A DNA stretch of 64,000 nt from Microcystis aeruginosa Ma_MB_S_20031200_S102. GTDB lineage: Bacteria; Cyanobacteriota; Cyanobacteriia; Cyanobacteriales; Microcystaceae. The DNA lies in assembly GCA_007095845.1 (NCBI GenBank), contig SFBI01000102.1, positions 20,374 to 84,373 on the forward strand, written 5' to 3'. The position numbers and the translations under genes were made by a program. Below, one piece after another: positions 35,492 through 45,032 of this stretch. Numbering within the stretch: the stretch's first letter is position 1; each line of letters starts with the position of its first letter. The notes under the pieces were generated by a model, which worked only from the letters and a program-made list of their open reading frames with translations, was not told the origin of the DNA and made no database searches.

Positions 35492-36484
35492 TTAGGCCGG
35501 TTCGCTCGGGGGATTATATTTCAGTAAAACCCCATTTTGTCCCAAGACAAAACCCTTGTCGGAATTGATAAAAACAATTCGATAGAGATTGGAGGGGACA
35601 CTTTCCACCGCGCGATCTTTTTGCCAAGATTGGCCGTTGTCATCACTGACCAACAGATTGCCGCTACCACCAGCAACCCAAATTTCTTCGGGGGTGCGGT
35701 AGTTGAGGTCCAAAAGTCCCCAACTGGTGGAAAACTCTGGGAATACCTTATCTTCCCATGTATCGAGATCATTGGGGCTAGTAAATTGTAGTTGACCACC
35801 CCGGGCCAGGGCCCACAGTTCCCCATTTTCACCATAACCGACTTTTTGTAAGCGGCGGGAGGAAAGACGATTGTGGGGTTGCCATTCTGTTGACCCCGGT
35901 TCCCAAGTGGAATAAAAGTTCCCGCGTGCGGAAACGGCCACGTATTTACCATCATGGGAACGAACAATTGTCCGGGCCACACCCACAGCACCTTCCACTA
36001 AAGCTTGCCAAGTTTTGCCCCCGTCTTTGGTGCGGTAGATAGCACCTAAATCCGTGACCATTTCGGCGGTTTTGTCGTTCAGAGCGATAATTCCGTAGGG
36101 GGAACCGGGTAATTTTTCACTTAAGGGGATGCGGGACCAGCTGCTGCCCCCGTCTTCGCTATGGAGAAGAATCGAGGGTTTACCGACAATCCAACCCTCT
36201 TGGTTGTGGAAACTGACGGCACTAAAGCTAACTTTTTCGTCCCCAAGGTTGAGGACTTTTTGCTGCCAGCTTTCCCCCCCATCGCTGGTTTCAAAGAGGG
36301 TAGATTTGGTTCCCACTAACCAACCGTGCTGCAGGTCGTCGGTAAAGGCGATATCGGCAAAAGTGGAGTCAGTGTCGAGGGTGAGGATTTGCCAAGGACT
36401 ATTGCTCAGGGATGGCACACTACTACAGCTAAAGCAGAAAAAAGCTACAGCTAGAACTATTACGAATTGTTTCAGTTTTCTCAT
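35492..36484 (-). CDS. ycf48: Photosystem II assembly/stability factor Ycf48 (HCF136)
   Basis: 330 residues from ATG 36484 (the frame's preceding codon is TTG). N-terminal lipoprotein signal: VIVLAVAFFCFSC with the lipobox cysteine near 20. The rest is a seven-bladed beta-propeller with repeated BNR-like GxSW turns (DGGESWQQ, DGGSSWSR, DGGKTWQA, DNGQSWQK). It binds D1 precursor in the lumen during PSII reaction-centre assembly. It lies between rubA and psbE, the conserved rubA-ycf48-psbEFLJ order of cyanobacteria. Confidence 0.97.
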   Translation of the reverse strand: MRKLKQFVIVLAVAFFCFSCSSVPSLSNSPWQILTLDTDSTFADIAFTDDLQHGWLVGTKSTLFETSDGGESWQQKVLNLGDEKVSFSAVSFHNQEGWIVGKPSILLHSEDGGSSWSRIPLSEKLPGSPYGIIALNDKTAEMVTDLGAIYRTKDGGKTWQALVEGAVGVARTIVRSHDGKYVAVSARGNFYSTWEPGSTEWQPHNRLSSRRLQKVGYGENGELWALARGGQLQFTSPNDLDTWEDKVFPEFSTSWGLLDLNYRTPEEIWVAGGSGNLLVSDDNGQSWQKDRAVESVPSNLYRIVFINSDKGFVLGQNGVLLKYNPPSEPA

Positions 36485-36588
36485 CAATGGTTCAGATATT
36501 GGTCAAGGAATCGGGACGGATTAGGGTTTGTACCCGATGGGTTACAGGCTCATCAGAGCCGTTAGATTAAAGATAATGAGTGCTTGAG

Positions 36589-36936
36589 TCAGTTTAAACC
36601 ATATAAACTAATAAAGAAAACAAATCCTAGTGCTAAAGCCCCGAAAATCAAAATATTTTTTTGCGCAGGAGTGAGACGGTTGACCCCAAAACCATAGCTA
36701 AGATTTTCTTGGAATCCCGAAGGAGCATCTTTAGCTCCAATGTTGATAAATTGGGAACGACGCACACCACACACGGGACAGCGCCACGTTTCTGGCAATT
36801 CCTCGAAGGGGGTTCCAGCGGGAGTGTTGGTTTTACTATCTCCCTTGCTGGGGTCGTAAACGTAGCCGCAGGAGCGACATTCGTAGTTAGCAGGGGCCTG
36901 GTCGGCTAGGGTTAGTTCTGGTGGGCGATCGCTCAT
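36589..36936 (-). CDS. rubA: Membrane-anchored rubredoxin RubA
   Basis: 115 residues from ATG 36936. The rubredoxin domain has two CxxC pairs, [12 protein letters not shown] and [13 protein letters not shown], binding one iron. A C-terminal hydrophobic helix ([18 protein letters not shown]) anchors it in the thylakoid. RubA is required for PSII (and in some reports PSI) assembly and is genetically linked to ycf48 and psbEFLJ, as here. The longer frame starts at 36963 but GCGATCGCTC and the family start MSDRPPELT support 36936. Confidence 0.96.
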   Translation of the reverse strand: MSDRPPELTLADQAPANYECRSCGYVYDPSKGDSKTNTPAGTPFEELPETWRCPVCGVRRSQFINIGAKDAPSGFQENLSYGFGVNRLTPAQKNILIFGALALGFVFFISLYGLN

Positions 36937-37807
36937 GACTAAGATTAAAGAAATTTTCAACACTCTGTTACAAATTATCCTTGAAAATTGACCCCTCTCA
37001 CGTCCAACCCCTAACAGAATAGCCAGTTTTTGGGTCTTAAAAAGATTAGTGAGACAGCATATCGGCTTAAAAAAAAGTAACCATAATCTATTATGCCTTA
37101 AATATCTATTAAAACTTGATTAAGTTGATATTTGAGTTATTTACCCTGATTTTGCTCCTCAAATTTATCTAATAAATTCCGGGTCAAGACGGTTCGACGG
37201 ATTCGACAAGCGGTTCGGCACTTCGGTTGAGCGTTCGTGTTAGTGAGCTTGTCGAACTACTGAGTTTACACCCAAGTCTCACCGTCGAAGCCTGAGCTCG
37301 CCAAACGTCCGAAGTCTCACGGCCGAAGCTCCGACCTATATAAAACATTACTTCGACAGGCTCAATGTAAAAGCTCAGTGTTAACTAAAATCTTAACAAT
37401 CTGTTCTGTATAAATTAGTACAAAAATAAGTTGTTTGAGACCAATAAACAATAATCATCTTAGAAATGAAAGCTTTACTTAAGCCTAGTCAGTGTTCTGC
37501 ACAAAGCAAGACATAGTTTTAGAGAATGTCTTTGTCCTTGTTCTCTCCTTTTGTTAGGTATTCGGCTCTTCTCGACTTTGTGTGATAATTTTTGCTTATA
37601 GAATCGTGAAATATTTACCTAGAAAGACTTTTAGGACTATTTTGCTGAAGAAACTATCAGTATAGACCCCGTTTCCACACAGAGATATTTATTCTCTTTG
37701 TTTTTATTTTACTTCAATATTCTATCATCTAGAATGAAATAGCCCAGTTTTTCGATCGAGTTGATTATAAGTATGATATTATTTAATTACTCATTTAATC
37801 AACAGTG
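36937..37807. other. Long intergenic region with TTCGGC/CGAACG repeat cluster
   Basis: 870 bases without a gene. About 37180-37385 is a mosaic of short inverted pieces (GGTTCGAC, GTTCGGC, TTCGGCCGTGAG, CGAAGCC, CTTCGACAGGCTC) like those at 32510-32610 and 42235-42262. From 37400 on the sequence is AT-rich, continuing to the methyltransferase gene; TATGATATT near 37771 may be its -10. Confidence 0.6.
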
Positions 37808-39094
37808 ATGAATAGGCAACAAAAGCGAGTTTTATCCCTATTTTCTGGCTGCGGGGGAATGGACTTAGGATTAGAGGGAGGTTTTTGGGTACACCAAGAC
37901 TGTGTTAATGAAAATATTCATCGAGATTGGATAGTAGAAAGACGGGAACCATGGCTAAAACTACTGCGTACTTCTTTTGAAACTGTCTTTGCTAATGATA
38001 TAACTAAAGCTGCCCATAATGCTTGGATTCCCTACTTTGAAAAAAGGGGTAAAACAAATGGATTTCACTTGGGGAGTATTGTAGATTTAGTCAAACAAGC
38101 AGAAAAAGGCGAGTTTCAGTTTCCCAGTAATATCGATGTAGTAACGGGAGGTTTTCCCTGTCAAGATTTTAGTGTTTCAGGAAAAAGAAAGGGGTTTAAT
38201 TCTCACAAAAGTCACAGGGGGAGACTCCTAGACAAAAGTGAAGATAGTTTTCAGGACAATCGCGGGAAACTCTATTATTGGATGAAAAGAGTTATTGAAT
38301 TAACCTTACCTAAAGTTTTTATTGCTGAAAATGTCAAAGGTTTAATCTCTTTGGCCAATGTTAAAGATATAATTGAAGATGATTTTAGTGCCATTGGTAA
38401 AGATGGATATATAGTTATCCCTAAACTTCTCTTTGCTCCCGATTACGGAATTCCCCAAACTAGGGAAAGAATTATCTTTATCGGTTTAAATAAAACCTAT
38501 TTAAAAGCGACAGCGATAGCACATCTAGAAAATCATGATATTTTTCCGCGTCCAACCCATCAAGTTATTAAGCATCAATTAAATCTGTTTGATTCAATAT
38601 ATCTTCTTAAAACTTACAGTACAGTGGGCCAAATATTATCAGGTTTAGCAGAACCGGAAGATGAGTTATTTGACCTCTCACAAAAAAGCTATTCAAAAGC
38701 TAAACATTATGGCAAAACTCAGGGACAAATAGAGGTTAATTTACAGGGTTTAAGTCCGACTATTCGTTCGGAACATCACGGCAATATTGAATTTAGGAGA
38801 TTATCTTTAGAATTAGGGGGAAAGATAGTTAATGAGTTAGAAGCAGGGTTAAAAATGAGACGTTTAACTGTGCGGGAATGTGCGAGAATACAAACCTTTC
38901 CCGATGATTTTGAATTTGTGAGACAACAAGACAAAAACTATTCACTTTCGGCTACGGATGGTTACAAACTAATTGGTAATGCTGTCCCACCCTTGCTTGC
39001 TTACCACATTGCTAGACATCTAGAACATCAATGGGATTATTTGTTTGAAGATATTTATTCAGCTACTAAAAATTTATGTGTAGCATTGCCTTAA
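37808..39094 (+). CDS. DNA (cytosine-5-)-methyltransferase
   Basis: 428 residues from ATG 37808 (GTG one codon earlier). All C5 motifs are present: I SLFSGCGGMDLGLEGG, IV GGFPCQDFS with catalytic Cys118, VI ENV (174-176), VIII QTRER (217-221), IX/X RLTVRECARIQTFPDDF and GNAVPPLLA. An extra loop of about 40 residues lies between motifs I and II. It methylates cytosine at carbon 5; the target cannot be read from sequence by eye. There is no restriction endonuclease gene on either side, so it is an orphan or relic of a type II system. Its AT-rich codon use and flanking repeats suggest acquisition. Confidence 0.95.
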   Translation: MNRQQKRVLSLFSGCGGMDLGLEGGFWVHQDCVNENIHRDWIVERREPWLKLLRTSFETVFANDITKAAHNAWIPYFEKRGKTNGFHLGSIVDLVKQAEKGEFQFPSNIDVVTGGFPCQDFSVSGKRKGFNSHKSHRGRLLDKSEDSFQDNRGKLYYWMKRVIELTLPKVFIAENVKGLISLANVKDIIEDDFSAIGKDGYIVIPKLLFAPDYGIPQTRERIIFIGLNKTYLKATAIAHLENHDIFPRPTHQVIKHQLNLFDSIYLLKTYSTVGQILSGLAEPEDELFDLSQKSYSKAKHYGKTQGQIEVNLQGLSPTIRSEHHGNIEFRRLSLELGGKIVNELEAGLKMRRLTVRECARIQTFPDDFEFVRQQDKNYSLSATDGYKLIGNAVPPLLAYHIARHLEHQWDYLFEDIYSATKNLCVALP

Positions 39095-39156
39095 TAAATA
39101 AAAATCATCTCCTGACGACCGACTCCTCAAAATCCCAACTTTACACCTCACCCTTA

Positions 39157-39268
39157 ATACCATTTTCTTTATTCGTGGCAGACATCCTACTCCCCTCTCT
39201 CAGAACTGGAGAGGGGTTAGGGATGAGTGTAATTAACCATCCCTAACGTTACTTTAGAAAAATGGTAT
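39157..39268. mobile_element. 112-bp MITE-like element
   Basis: Ends ATACCATTTTCT / AGAAAAATGGTAT (TIRs with one extra A). Inside, CCCCTCTC ... GAGAGGGG and AGGGATG ... CATCCCT make nested hairpins. No coding capacity. Confidence 0.8.
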
Positions 39269-39287
39269 AAGATAACTGCTATAATCT

Positions 39288-39433
39288 GGTCTTCTTATTC
39301 TTTGTGTGATAGGTTTAACTCAATATATAAGCGATCAATCTTTGTGTTCTTTGTGTCTTTGTGGTTCGTTCCAGTCGCTCACTAGCATCACTGTATTTTA
39401 GAATACATTTTACCCACCAAACCCAAGAGAGCC
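39288..39433 (-). repeat. Dispersed repeat, copy B
   Basis: Reverse-complement match to 8896-9066 over the whole element, lacking the roughly 24-bp insert present in copy A. Confidence 0.85.
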
Positions 39434-39493
39434 ATAACCTGAGTTCGGAATCAGGGAAAACTGCCAAATTTCCCTAACCCGAACTAACCTTGA

Positions 39494-39982
39494 TTACAAA
39501 ACCTTATGGGTGTGAGAATGTTGTTTGACGTTATCCTCCGTCCGCACCAGATGAACAGCATTTAAGATGCGTTTTTTCTCTAGGGAAAAGTTTAAATCGT
39601 CTTTTTGGCTGCCCAAGGGGATTAACCCTTGTAGGTGGGGTTGATTTTTATAGGTGCGAGTGGCCGCAATCGCCCTTTCGACAAAATTCTCGCATAATTG
39701 GGCATTATCAGGAAAATTACTGGGTATTTGAGGATTATCGTCCTGAAATACCTCTCCTAAACTCATAGCGCGGGCAAATTCGTAGGAAGTGGGAATCCCT
39801 TTGACAATTGCCTCTAGGGCTGCCGAGGGAATCGGTTCTAACACCGCCACTTTTTCTAATTCTCCCTCCCTTCGACCAAGCTCAGGGTAAGCCTGTTTGA
39901 GAAAACAAATCGCTAAACCGAATACACAATAATCATCTTTTGTCAAGTCAGAAATGTTTAAGAATTGTGTCGCTGTGGCCAT
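39494..39982 (-). CDS. Cyanobacterial hypothetical protein with a repeat-derived segment
   Basis: 162 residues, soluble and mostly helical; I do not recognise the family. The sequence around residues 32-41 (YPELGRREGE) is encoded by CCCTGAGCTTGGTCGAAGGG (+ strand complement), a version of the common CTGAGCTTGTCGAAG-type interspersed repeat, so part of the protein derives from a repeat that kept the frame open. ATG at 39982. It stands alone, facing away from tldD. Confidence 0.6.
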   Translation of the reverse strand: MATATQFLNISDLTKDDYCVFGLAICFLKQAYPELGRREGELEKVAVLEPIPSAALEAIVKGIPTSYEFARAMSLGEVFQDDNPQIPSNFPDNAQLCENFVERAIAATRTYKNQPHLQGLIPLGSQKDDLNFSLEKKRILNAVHLVRTEDNVKQHSHTHKVL

Positions 39983-40166
39983 TATTTTAATCCTGAGTTG
40001 CTCTTTCTTTAATCTTGCGGGCGATGAGCGATCGAATCAAGGTTTTTATTAAGAGATATGAAGGAGAAAAATTTAGCAGGGTTGGGCCGCGCTAACGCAC
40101 CCCAATACGGAAAAAACTGATAGCTGTTAGACTAGAAACCAGCAGATTAACTGATAAACGAGCTTT

Positions 40167-41636
40167 ATGTCACCCACTCTACTCATCTCCAAAGAACTCC
40201 CCACCCTGAAATATAATCCTAGTCTGGAGCGCTTTGATAGCTCTTGGGCGGCTCCCTTGTCCACTCTCCTGGGACTGGGACGGGCTGCCGGGGCAACTTT
40301 TATCGAATTTTTCTTGGAAAGAGTCAACTATATCAGTTGTTTAGCCGAAGATGACAGCATCACCAGTCTCTCACCGAAACTATCTACAGGGGCAGGAATC
40401 CGCCTTTTTCGCGGTAAAGCTGATTGTTACGTCAGTACCAACGATTTAAGCTTCCAAGGCTTAAAAAATGCCCTAGAAAAAGGTTTATCGATTCTGGGTT
40501 TAAACCTACCCAGTCCTAACGCATATATTCCCGAAATCAATCTGGAAATGTTCCGGGATTATGCCACGGTCAAAAATAAAGATATTTGGCTGAATAATTG
40601 CAGTTCTTTGCGAGAAATGGGTGATATTCTCCTAAATGCTAACGTTTACCTCAATCAGAAAGCCTCTCACGTCCAATCTCGTCGCGCCGCTTATTTTCGC
40701 GATTGGCAAGAAATTTTAGTTGCCGCTAGTGACGGCACTTTTGCCCGGGATATTCGCCTCACCCAATCCGTGGGCTATAATCTCCTCTGTGCCGATGGAA
40801 CTAATCGTTCTAGCATTGGTAAACGGGTAGGTAGTACCAGTAATCCCGATTTTCTGCGGACTTGGAATGCCGAGGAATCGGCGGCAGAAGTGGCCGAATC
40901 GGCGGGTAAAATGCTTTACGCTGACTATGTAGAATCCGGCAGTTATCCCATCGTCATGGCCAATGAATTTGGCGGTGTTATCTTCCACGAAGCTTGTGGT
41001 CATTTGCTAGAAACTACGCAAATCGAACAAAAAACCACGCCCTTTCTCGATAAAAAAGGCGAAAAAATCGCCCACGAAAACCTGACAGCTTGGGACGAAG
41101 GATTATCCGATAAAGCTTTCGGTACTATCGATATGGACGATGAGGGAATGCCAGCCCAGCGTACTCTCCTAATTGAAAATGGTATCCTAAAAAACTTCAT
41201 TGCCGATCGCACTGGTTCAATTAAAACCGGCCATCCGCGCACGGGTAGCGGTCGCCGTCAAAACTACACCTATGCGGCCGCTAGTCGGATGCGGAATACC
41301 TACATCGCCCCTGGGGAATATACCCTCGATAATCTCTTTAATTCCATCGATAAAGGCATTTATTGCAAAAAAATGGGCGGTGGTAGTGTGGGGGCGACCG
41401 GTGAATTTAATTTCGCTGTCGAGGAAGCTTATCTTATCGAAAACGGCAACCTGACTAAACCCCTGAAAGGCGCGACTTTAATCGGTTCAGCTAAGGAGAT
41501 TATGAATAAAATCTCTATGTGTTCCCAAGATTTAGGTCTAGCGGCCGGTTTTTGCGGTTCCGTCAGTGGTAGCGTTTATGTCACCGTTGGTCAACCCCAT
41601 TTAAAAGTCGATTCTATTACCGTTGGCGGTCGCTAA
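40167..41636 (+). CDS. tldD: TldD-family metalloprotease subunit
   Basis: 489 residues. TldD is the catalytic partner of the TldD/TldE (PmbA) heterodimer, which degrades unfolded peptides and in some bacteria matures peptide antibiotics or removes CcdA. The zinc motif is HEACGH (His274, Glu275, His279) within [15 protein letters not shown], and [15 protein letters not shown] with GSGRRQNYT are family-specific. C-terminal [18 protein letters not shown] matches the conserved core. A DUF456 gene follows after 2 bp and the PmbA partner lies 850 bp on, so the three genes likely share transcripts. ATG at 40167; no clear SD. Confidence 0.95.
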   Translation: MSPTLLISKELPTLKYNPSLERFDSSWAAPLSTLLGLGRAAGATFIEFFLERVNYISCLAEDDSITSLSPKLSTGAGIRLFRGKADCYVSTNDLSFQGLKNALEKGLSILGLNLPSPNAYIPEINLEMFRDYATVKNKDIWLNNCSSLREMGDILLNANVYLNQKASHVQSRRAAYFRDWQEILVAASDGTFARDIRLTQSVGYNLLCADGTNRSSIGKRVGSTSNPDFLRTWNAEESAAEVAESAGKMLYADYVESGSYPIVMANEFGGVIFHEACGHLLETTQIEQKTTPFLDKKGEKIAHENLTAWDEGLSDKAFGTIDMDDEGMPAQRTLLIENGILKNFIADRTGSIKTGHPRTGSGRRQNYTYAAASRMRNTYIAPGEYTLDNLFNSIDKGIYCKKMGGGSVGATGEFNFAVEEAYLIENGNLTKPLKGATLIGSAKEIMNKISMCSQDLGLAAGFCGSVSGSVYVTVGQPHLKVDSITVGGR

Positions 41637-41638
41637 TC

Positions 41639-42214
41639 ATGGCTTTAGTAATTCTCTACTATTTCCTCATCGCCATCATGATAGTGGGGATAATTGGCGA
41701 ACTGCTGCCCGCTATCCCCGGCATGAGTTTGATTTTAATCGCCATGGTGGTGTGGGGTTTTGTCACCAAATTCGCGGGGATGGGGGTCGCTTTAACCGTG
41801 GCCTTTGTTATCCTTCTCCTCAGTCTCGGGGTGGAATTCCTCGCTAGTTATCTCGGCGCCCAAAAAGTTGGGGCGAGCAATTGGAGTCAAATCGGGCTAG
41901 TAGTGGGTTTATTAGCGGGAATATTCGGACTTTTACCCGCTTTACCCATTGGCGGCCCAATTATCGGCCTATTTGTCGGTCCTGTGGTCGGGGCTTTTTT
42001 GGGAGAATACGCCTATCGTCACGATTTGGAATTAACCCCCCGTTTGCAACAATCCCTAAAAGTCTGTGTCGGTATCGTCGTCGGTACGGTTATCGGTCAC
42101 GTTGCTAAAGCGATGCTGGCCACGGCTGCCGTTATCGTCTTTATTGTCACCACCTGGCCGCATCTCTCTTCAGTTATCAGTTATCAGTTATCAGTTTTCA
42201 GCTATCAGATTTGA
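41639..42214 (+). CDS. DUF456 membrane protein
   Basis: 191 residues with five to six hydrophobic helices. DUF456 pattern: IGELLPAIPGMSLILIA, LASYLGAQKVGASNWSQIG, then PALPIGGPIIGLFVGPVVGA (repeated GPxxGxFxG). Function is unknown; an inner-membrane role is likely. Its ATG lies 2 bp after tldD's stop. The last 15 residues (SSVISYQLSVFSYQI) come from a TTATCAGTTATCAG simple repeat, so the natural end was probably near ...FIVTTWPH and the repeat extended the tail. Confidence 0.88.
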   Translation: MALVILYYFLIAIMIVGIIGELLPAIPGMSLILIAMVVWGFVTKFAGMGVALTVAFVILLLSLGVEFLASYLGAQKVGASNWSQIGLVVGLLAGIFGLLPALPIGGPIIGLFVGPVVGAFLGEYAYRHDLELTPRLQQSLKVCVGIVVGTVIGHVAKAMLATAAVIVFIVTTWPHLSSVISYQLSVFSYQI

Positions 42215-42485
42215 GTTGTCAGAACGTAGGTTGGGCTTCGGCCGTGAGCTTTTGCCGAACGGTTGAAGCATGAAACCCAACGCCCGCATGGTTTACGCTA
42301 CCGTTAACCCATCCTACAAATAATTGTGCCTCCCTACTTATCTAGCTTACGACTGACCGCTATCAGTTATCAGATTTGAGTTTTCAGTGGACACTGTTAA
42401 GTGGCAAGTTCTGAGCTTTCTTTTCACTGATTACTGATTACTGTTTACTGATAACTGAAAAATCCTCCAACACCAAAAAAAATCT
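42215..42485. repeat. Repeat block: TATCAGT simple repeat and AACCCATCC dispersed repeat
   Basis: The stretch 42219-42325 shares blocks with 22669-22765 (AAGCATGAAACCCAACGCCC; TAACCCATCCTACAAATAAT) and has an inserted TTCGGCCGTGAGCTTTTGCC piece. It is flanked by ATCAGTTATCAG and GATTACTGATTACTG simple repeats. It sits inside the tldD-DUF456-pmbA group. Confidence 0.85.
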
Positions 42486-43829
42486 ATGCAAAAAGTTGAA
42501 GATATCGCCCAACTCGCTAATTCTAGCGCCCAAGCTTTAGGAATTGCTAAATACGACATCTATGGTTCCTCTGTGGATGAAACCGATGTGGATGTGTTTC
42601 AAGGGGAACCGAAACAGGTACAAGCATCCAATCGTTCCAGCGTTATCGTTCGCGTCTGGAATCAGGATAATCAAGTCGGTATCACCTCGACCACCGATGT
42701 GGACCCGGTGGGACTGCAATTAGCCCTAAAAACCGCCCAAGAAGCCAGCTTTTTTGGGGTTAAGGAAAATGTCCCCGATTTTAGTCCCGCTGCCACCGCA
42801 CCTACCACAGAAGTGGCCAGCGAAATGTCTAATCAAGCACCTGTATCCACTCTCATCGATAAGTTATTGGCCGCCGAAAAATCCTTACTAACGGCCCATC
42901 CAGCTATTGCCAGTGTTCCCTATAACGGTTTGGGACAACAGCAGGTCAGACGTTTTTATCTCAATAGCGACGGGGCAATGCGTCAGGAAGCGCGTAGTTA
43001 TGCCAGCGTGTATTTATACACCAAAACCGAACAGGAAGGCAAAAAACCCCGCAGCGCCGGTGCTTTTCGGGTGAGTCCGGGCCTGGAAAAATTAGATATC
43101 GATGGTTGCATCGAGGAAGCGATTAGCAAAACTGTTAGCCATCTGGACTATCAACCGATTACCACGGGTAAGTATTTGGTGGTTTTTGCCCCTCGCGCCT
43201 TTTTGAGTCTAATCGGAGCATTTTCTAATCTGTTTAATGCCCAAAATATCCTTGATAAACAGAGTCTTTCTACTCCTGAATCTTTGGGAACACAAATCGC
43301 CGCTACTGCCTTAAATTTGTGCGATGATGCCCTCCATCCGGCTAATGTTTCCGCAGAAACTTTTGATAGTGAAGGCACTCCCACCCGTCGTGTGGAATTA
43401 ATTAAAGAGGGGATTTTGAGTAATTTTCTCCATAGCACGATTACCGCTAAACGGATGAATACGGAACCGACTGGCAACGGTAACATTGGGGCAAAAGTAA
43501 CGGTTAGTCCCCATTTTTATCACGTTTTTGCTAGTGCCAATCAACCCAAAAGCTATTCTTTGGAAACAGCAGAAAATGTGGTTTTAATTGATAGTTTACA
43601 GGCACTTCATGCGGGAGTTAATTCTCTGCAAGGTTCCTTCTCTTTGCCCTTTGATGGTTGGTTAGTGAACAAAAATGAGCGCATTAGCATCGATTCCGCT
43701 ACCGTAGCCGGAGATATTTTAACACTGCTGAAATCGATTGTTTATCTGGAACCGGAAGCAGTTATTACTCCCAGTGGTGTTTGTCCCTACGTTTGGGTAG
43801 AGGGTTTATCAATCACAGGAGAAGCTTAA
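42486..43829 (+). CDS. pmbA: PmbA/TldE-family metalloprotease partner
   Basis: 447 residues. TldE lacks the zinc HExxxH but keeps the fold: AQALGIAKYDIYGSSVDETD, SSVIVRVWNQDNQVGIT, ETFDSEGTPTRRVELIKEG, LHSTITAKRMNTEPTGN. Together with TldD it forms a protease heterodimer. The gene follows tldD and DUF456 on the same strand; a repeat block of about 270 bp separates it, which may reduce co-transcription. ATG at 42486. Confidence 0.93.
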   Translation: MQKVEDIAQLANSSAQALGIAKYDIYGSSVDETDVDVFQGEPKQVQASNRSSVIVRVWNQDNQVGITSTTDVDPVGLQLALKTAQEASFFGVKENVPDFSPAATAPTTEVASEMSNQAPVSTLIDKLLAAEKSLLTAHPAIASVPYNGLGQQQVRRFYLNSDGAMRQEARSYASVYLYTKTEQEGKKPRSAGAFRVSPGLEKLDIDGCIEEAISKTVSHLDYQPITTGKYLVVFAPRAFLSLIGAFSNLFNAQNILDKQSLSTPESLGTQIAATALNLCDDALHPANVSAETFDSEGTPTRRVELIKEGILSNFLHSTITAKRMNTEPTGNGNIGAKVTVSPHFYHVFASANQPKSYSLETAENVVLIDSLQALHAGVNSLQGSFSLPFDGWLVNKNERISIDSATVAGDILTLLKSIVYLEPEAVITPSGVCPYVWVEGLSITGEA

Positions 43830-44189
43830 CACTATACCGGACCTAAAATAGGGGGTAAGCTAAGACGCATTTAAACCGCTTATTCTTAGATTAGCCGAAC
43901 CTCCCCCCCCAACCCCCCCGATGTCGGGGGGGCAAGCGGTGTCTTGCCTTTTGCCTCTTGCCTTTTGCCTCGTCTCAACAAGCAATTTAAATTACGAACA
44001 GCTTATTAACCAGGGTAATACCCCCGCAAGATGGATGTTAACTTTATAGTCGTGGGTAAGGAGTGGCAAGTGCTGGGGTTCCAGAGAGGAAGTTTGAACA
44101 TTATCAAGTCATTTAATTCTGTGGAGATAACCGCTTTTAGAAAGTCGAACTTAATTTTCCCATCAAAATTAGGCTCGTCCGTTCCACTA
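43830..44189. other. Intergenic with C/G-tract palindrome
   Basis: No gene. CCCCCCCGATGTCGGGGGGG lies at about 43913-43932 and can form a strong hairpin past pmbA. A TTTTGCCTCTTGCC simple repeat follows. The remainder is plain. Confidence 0.55.
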
Positions 44190-44921
44190 TCATAGCCTTT
44201 TTTTCAGGCACAGCAAACCCGAACCCATAACGAGGATAGCCATTGTCAGGGATGGTTCAGGAATGGCAGGGTTATCGATACTGAGAGTATTAATACCAAT
44301 GGCGCGGTTATTAAAATCACTACTAAATTCAATGCGACTAATCTCGGCCAACGCACTTTTTACCCCTAGAAAAATGGCAGAATTATCCAGTGCTGTAGAA
44401 GATGTACCATTGACACTAAAACTATCCAAAAGATTGTCATTAATATCAAATGCTTTGATAGTACCAACAAAGTTCGGCTCATCATCCACAGCGATTTGCG
44501 CTCCAGCAGCCCTAACCGGTTGTGCGAAGCTAATCGAAATCGGGCCGGGGTTACCCGGAGCGGGAAATATACCAAACTGCAGCCCCGTAAACAAGAGAAA
44601 ATCACCGTTAGCAAAGTTAGTCGGGATGCCCTGCGGAATAGGAGCCGTTTTAAAGACAAAAGGCGGTGTAATCGGCAGATTTATCGGATTAATATCTACA
44701 TCTAAGCCCAATCCTCCAGCGGAAGTACCGGAAAAGGAAAAACCGAGAAAATCAGCGAAATTAGGGTTAAAAGGGTTTAAAACCTTGCCAAGACTCGACC
44801 AATCGATGGAATCATTAGCGTTGAGGTCGGCACGATTAGTTATCAAGCTAACGGCAAAGCTGGGGTTGATAAGGGCTAAAGAGAGAGAAACCGCAATAGT
44901 AGTAGATGTTAAGATTCTCAT
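44190..44921 (-). CDS. PEP-CTERM sorting domain protein (second)
   Basis: 243 residues. Signal peptide at 1-23 (AVSLSLALINPSFA). The mature part is beta-rich, with FSFSGTSAGGLGLDVDINP and ISISFAQPVRAAGAQIAVDD, resembling secreted surface PEP proteins that bind no known ligand. The end AIPEPSLTMAILVMGSGLLC then LKKRL is the PEP-CTERM signal for exosortase handling. ATG 44921 on the minus strand. Distinct in sequence from the protein at 1655-2710. Confidence 0.88.
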   Translation of the reverse strand: MRILTSTTIAVSLSLALINPSFAVSLITNRADLNANDSIDWSSLGKVLNPFNPNFADFLGFSFSGTSAGGLGLDVDINPINLPITPPFVFKTAPIPQGIPTNFANGDFLLFTGLQFGIFPAPGNPGPISISFAQPVRAAGAQIAVDDEPNFVGTIKAFDINDNLLDSFSVNGTSSTALDNSAIFLGVKSALAEISRIEFSSDFNNRAIGINTLSIDNPAIPEPSLTMAILVMGSGLLCLKKRL

Positions 44922-45032
44922 CGAGAAAATATCCTTAATTTGACTGCCTGATATTATATTCCTCTTTTTTTACCCTAAAATTTAAGTTTTAATAAGTATG
45001 AGGGTGAGGCCATCAGTTTTTATAATTCAGAA

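Larger units (their letters stand above)
39095..39493. other. Intergenic with two mobile repeats
   Basis: No gene. A 112-bp MITE (39157-39268) and dispersed-repeat copy B (39288-39433) fill most of it, behind the methyltransferase gene. Confidence 0.8.
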
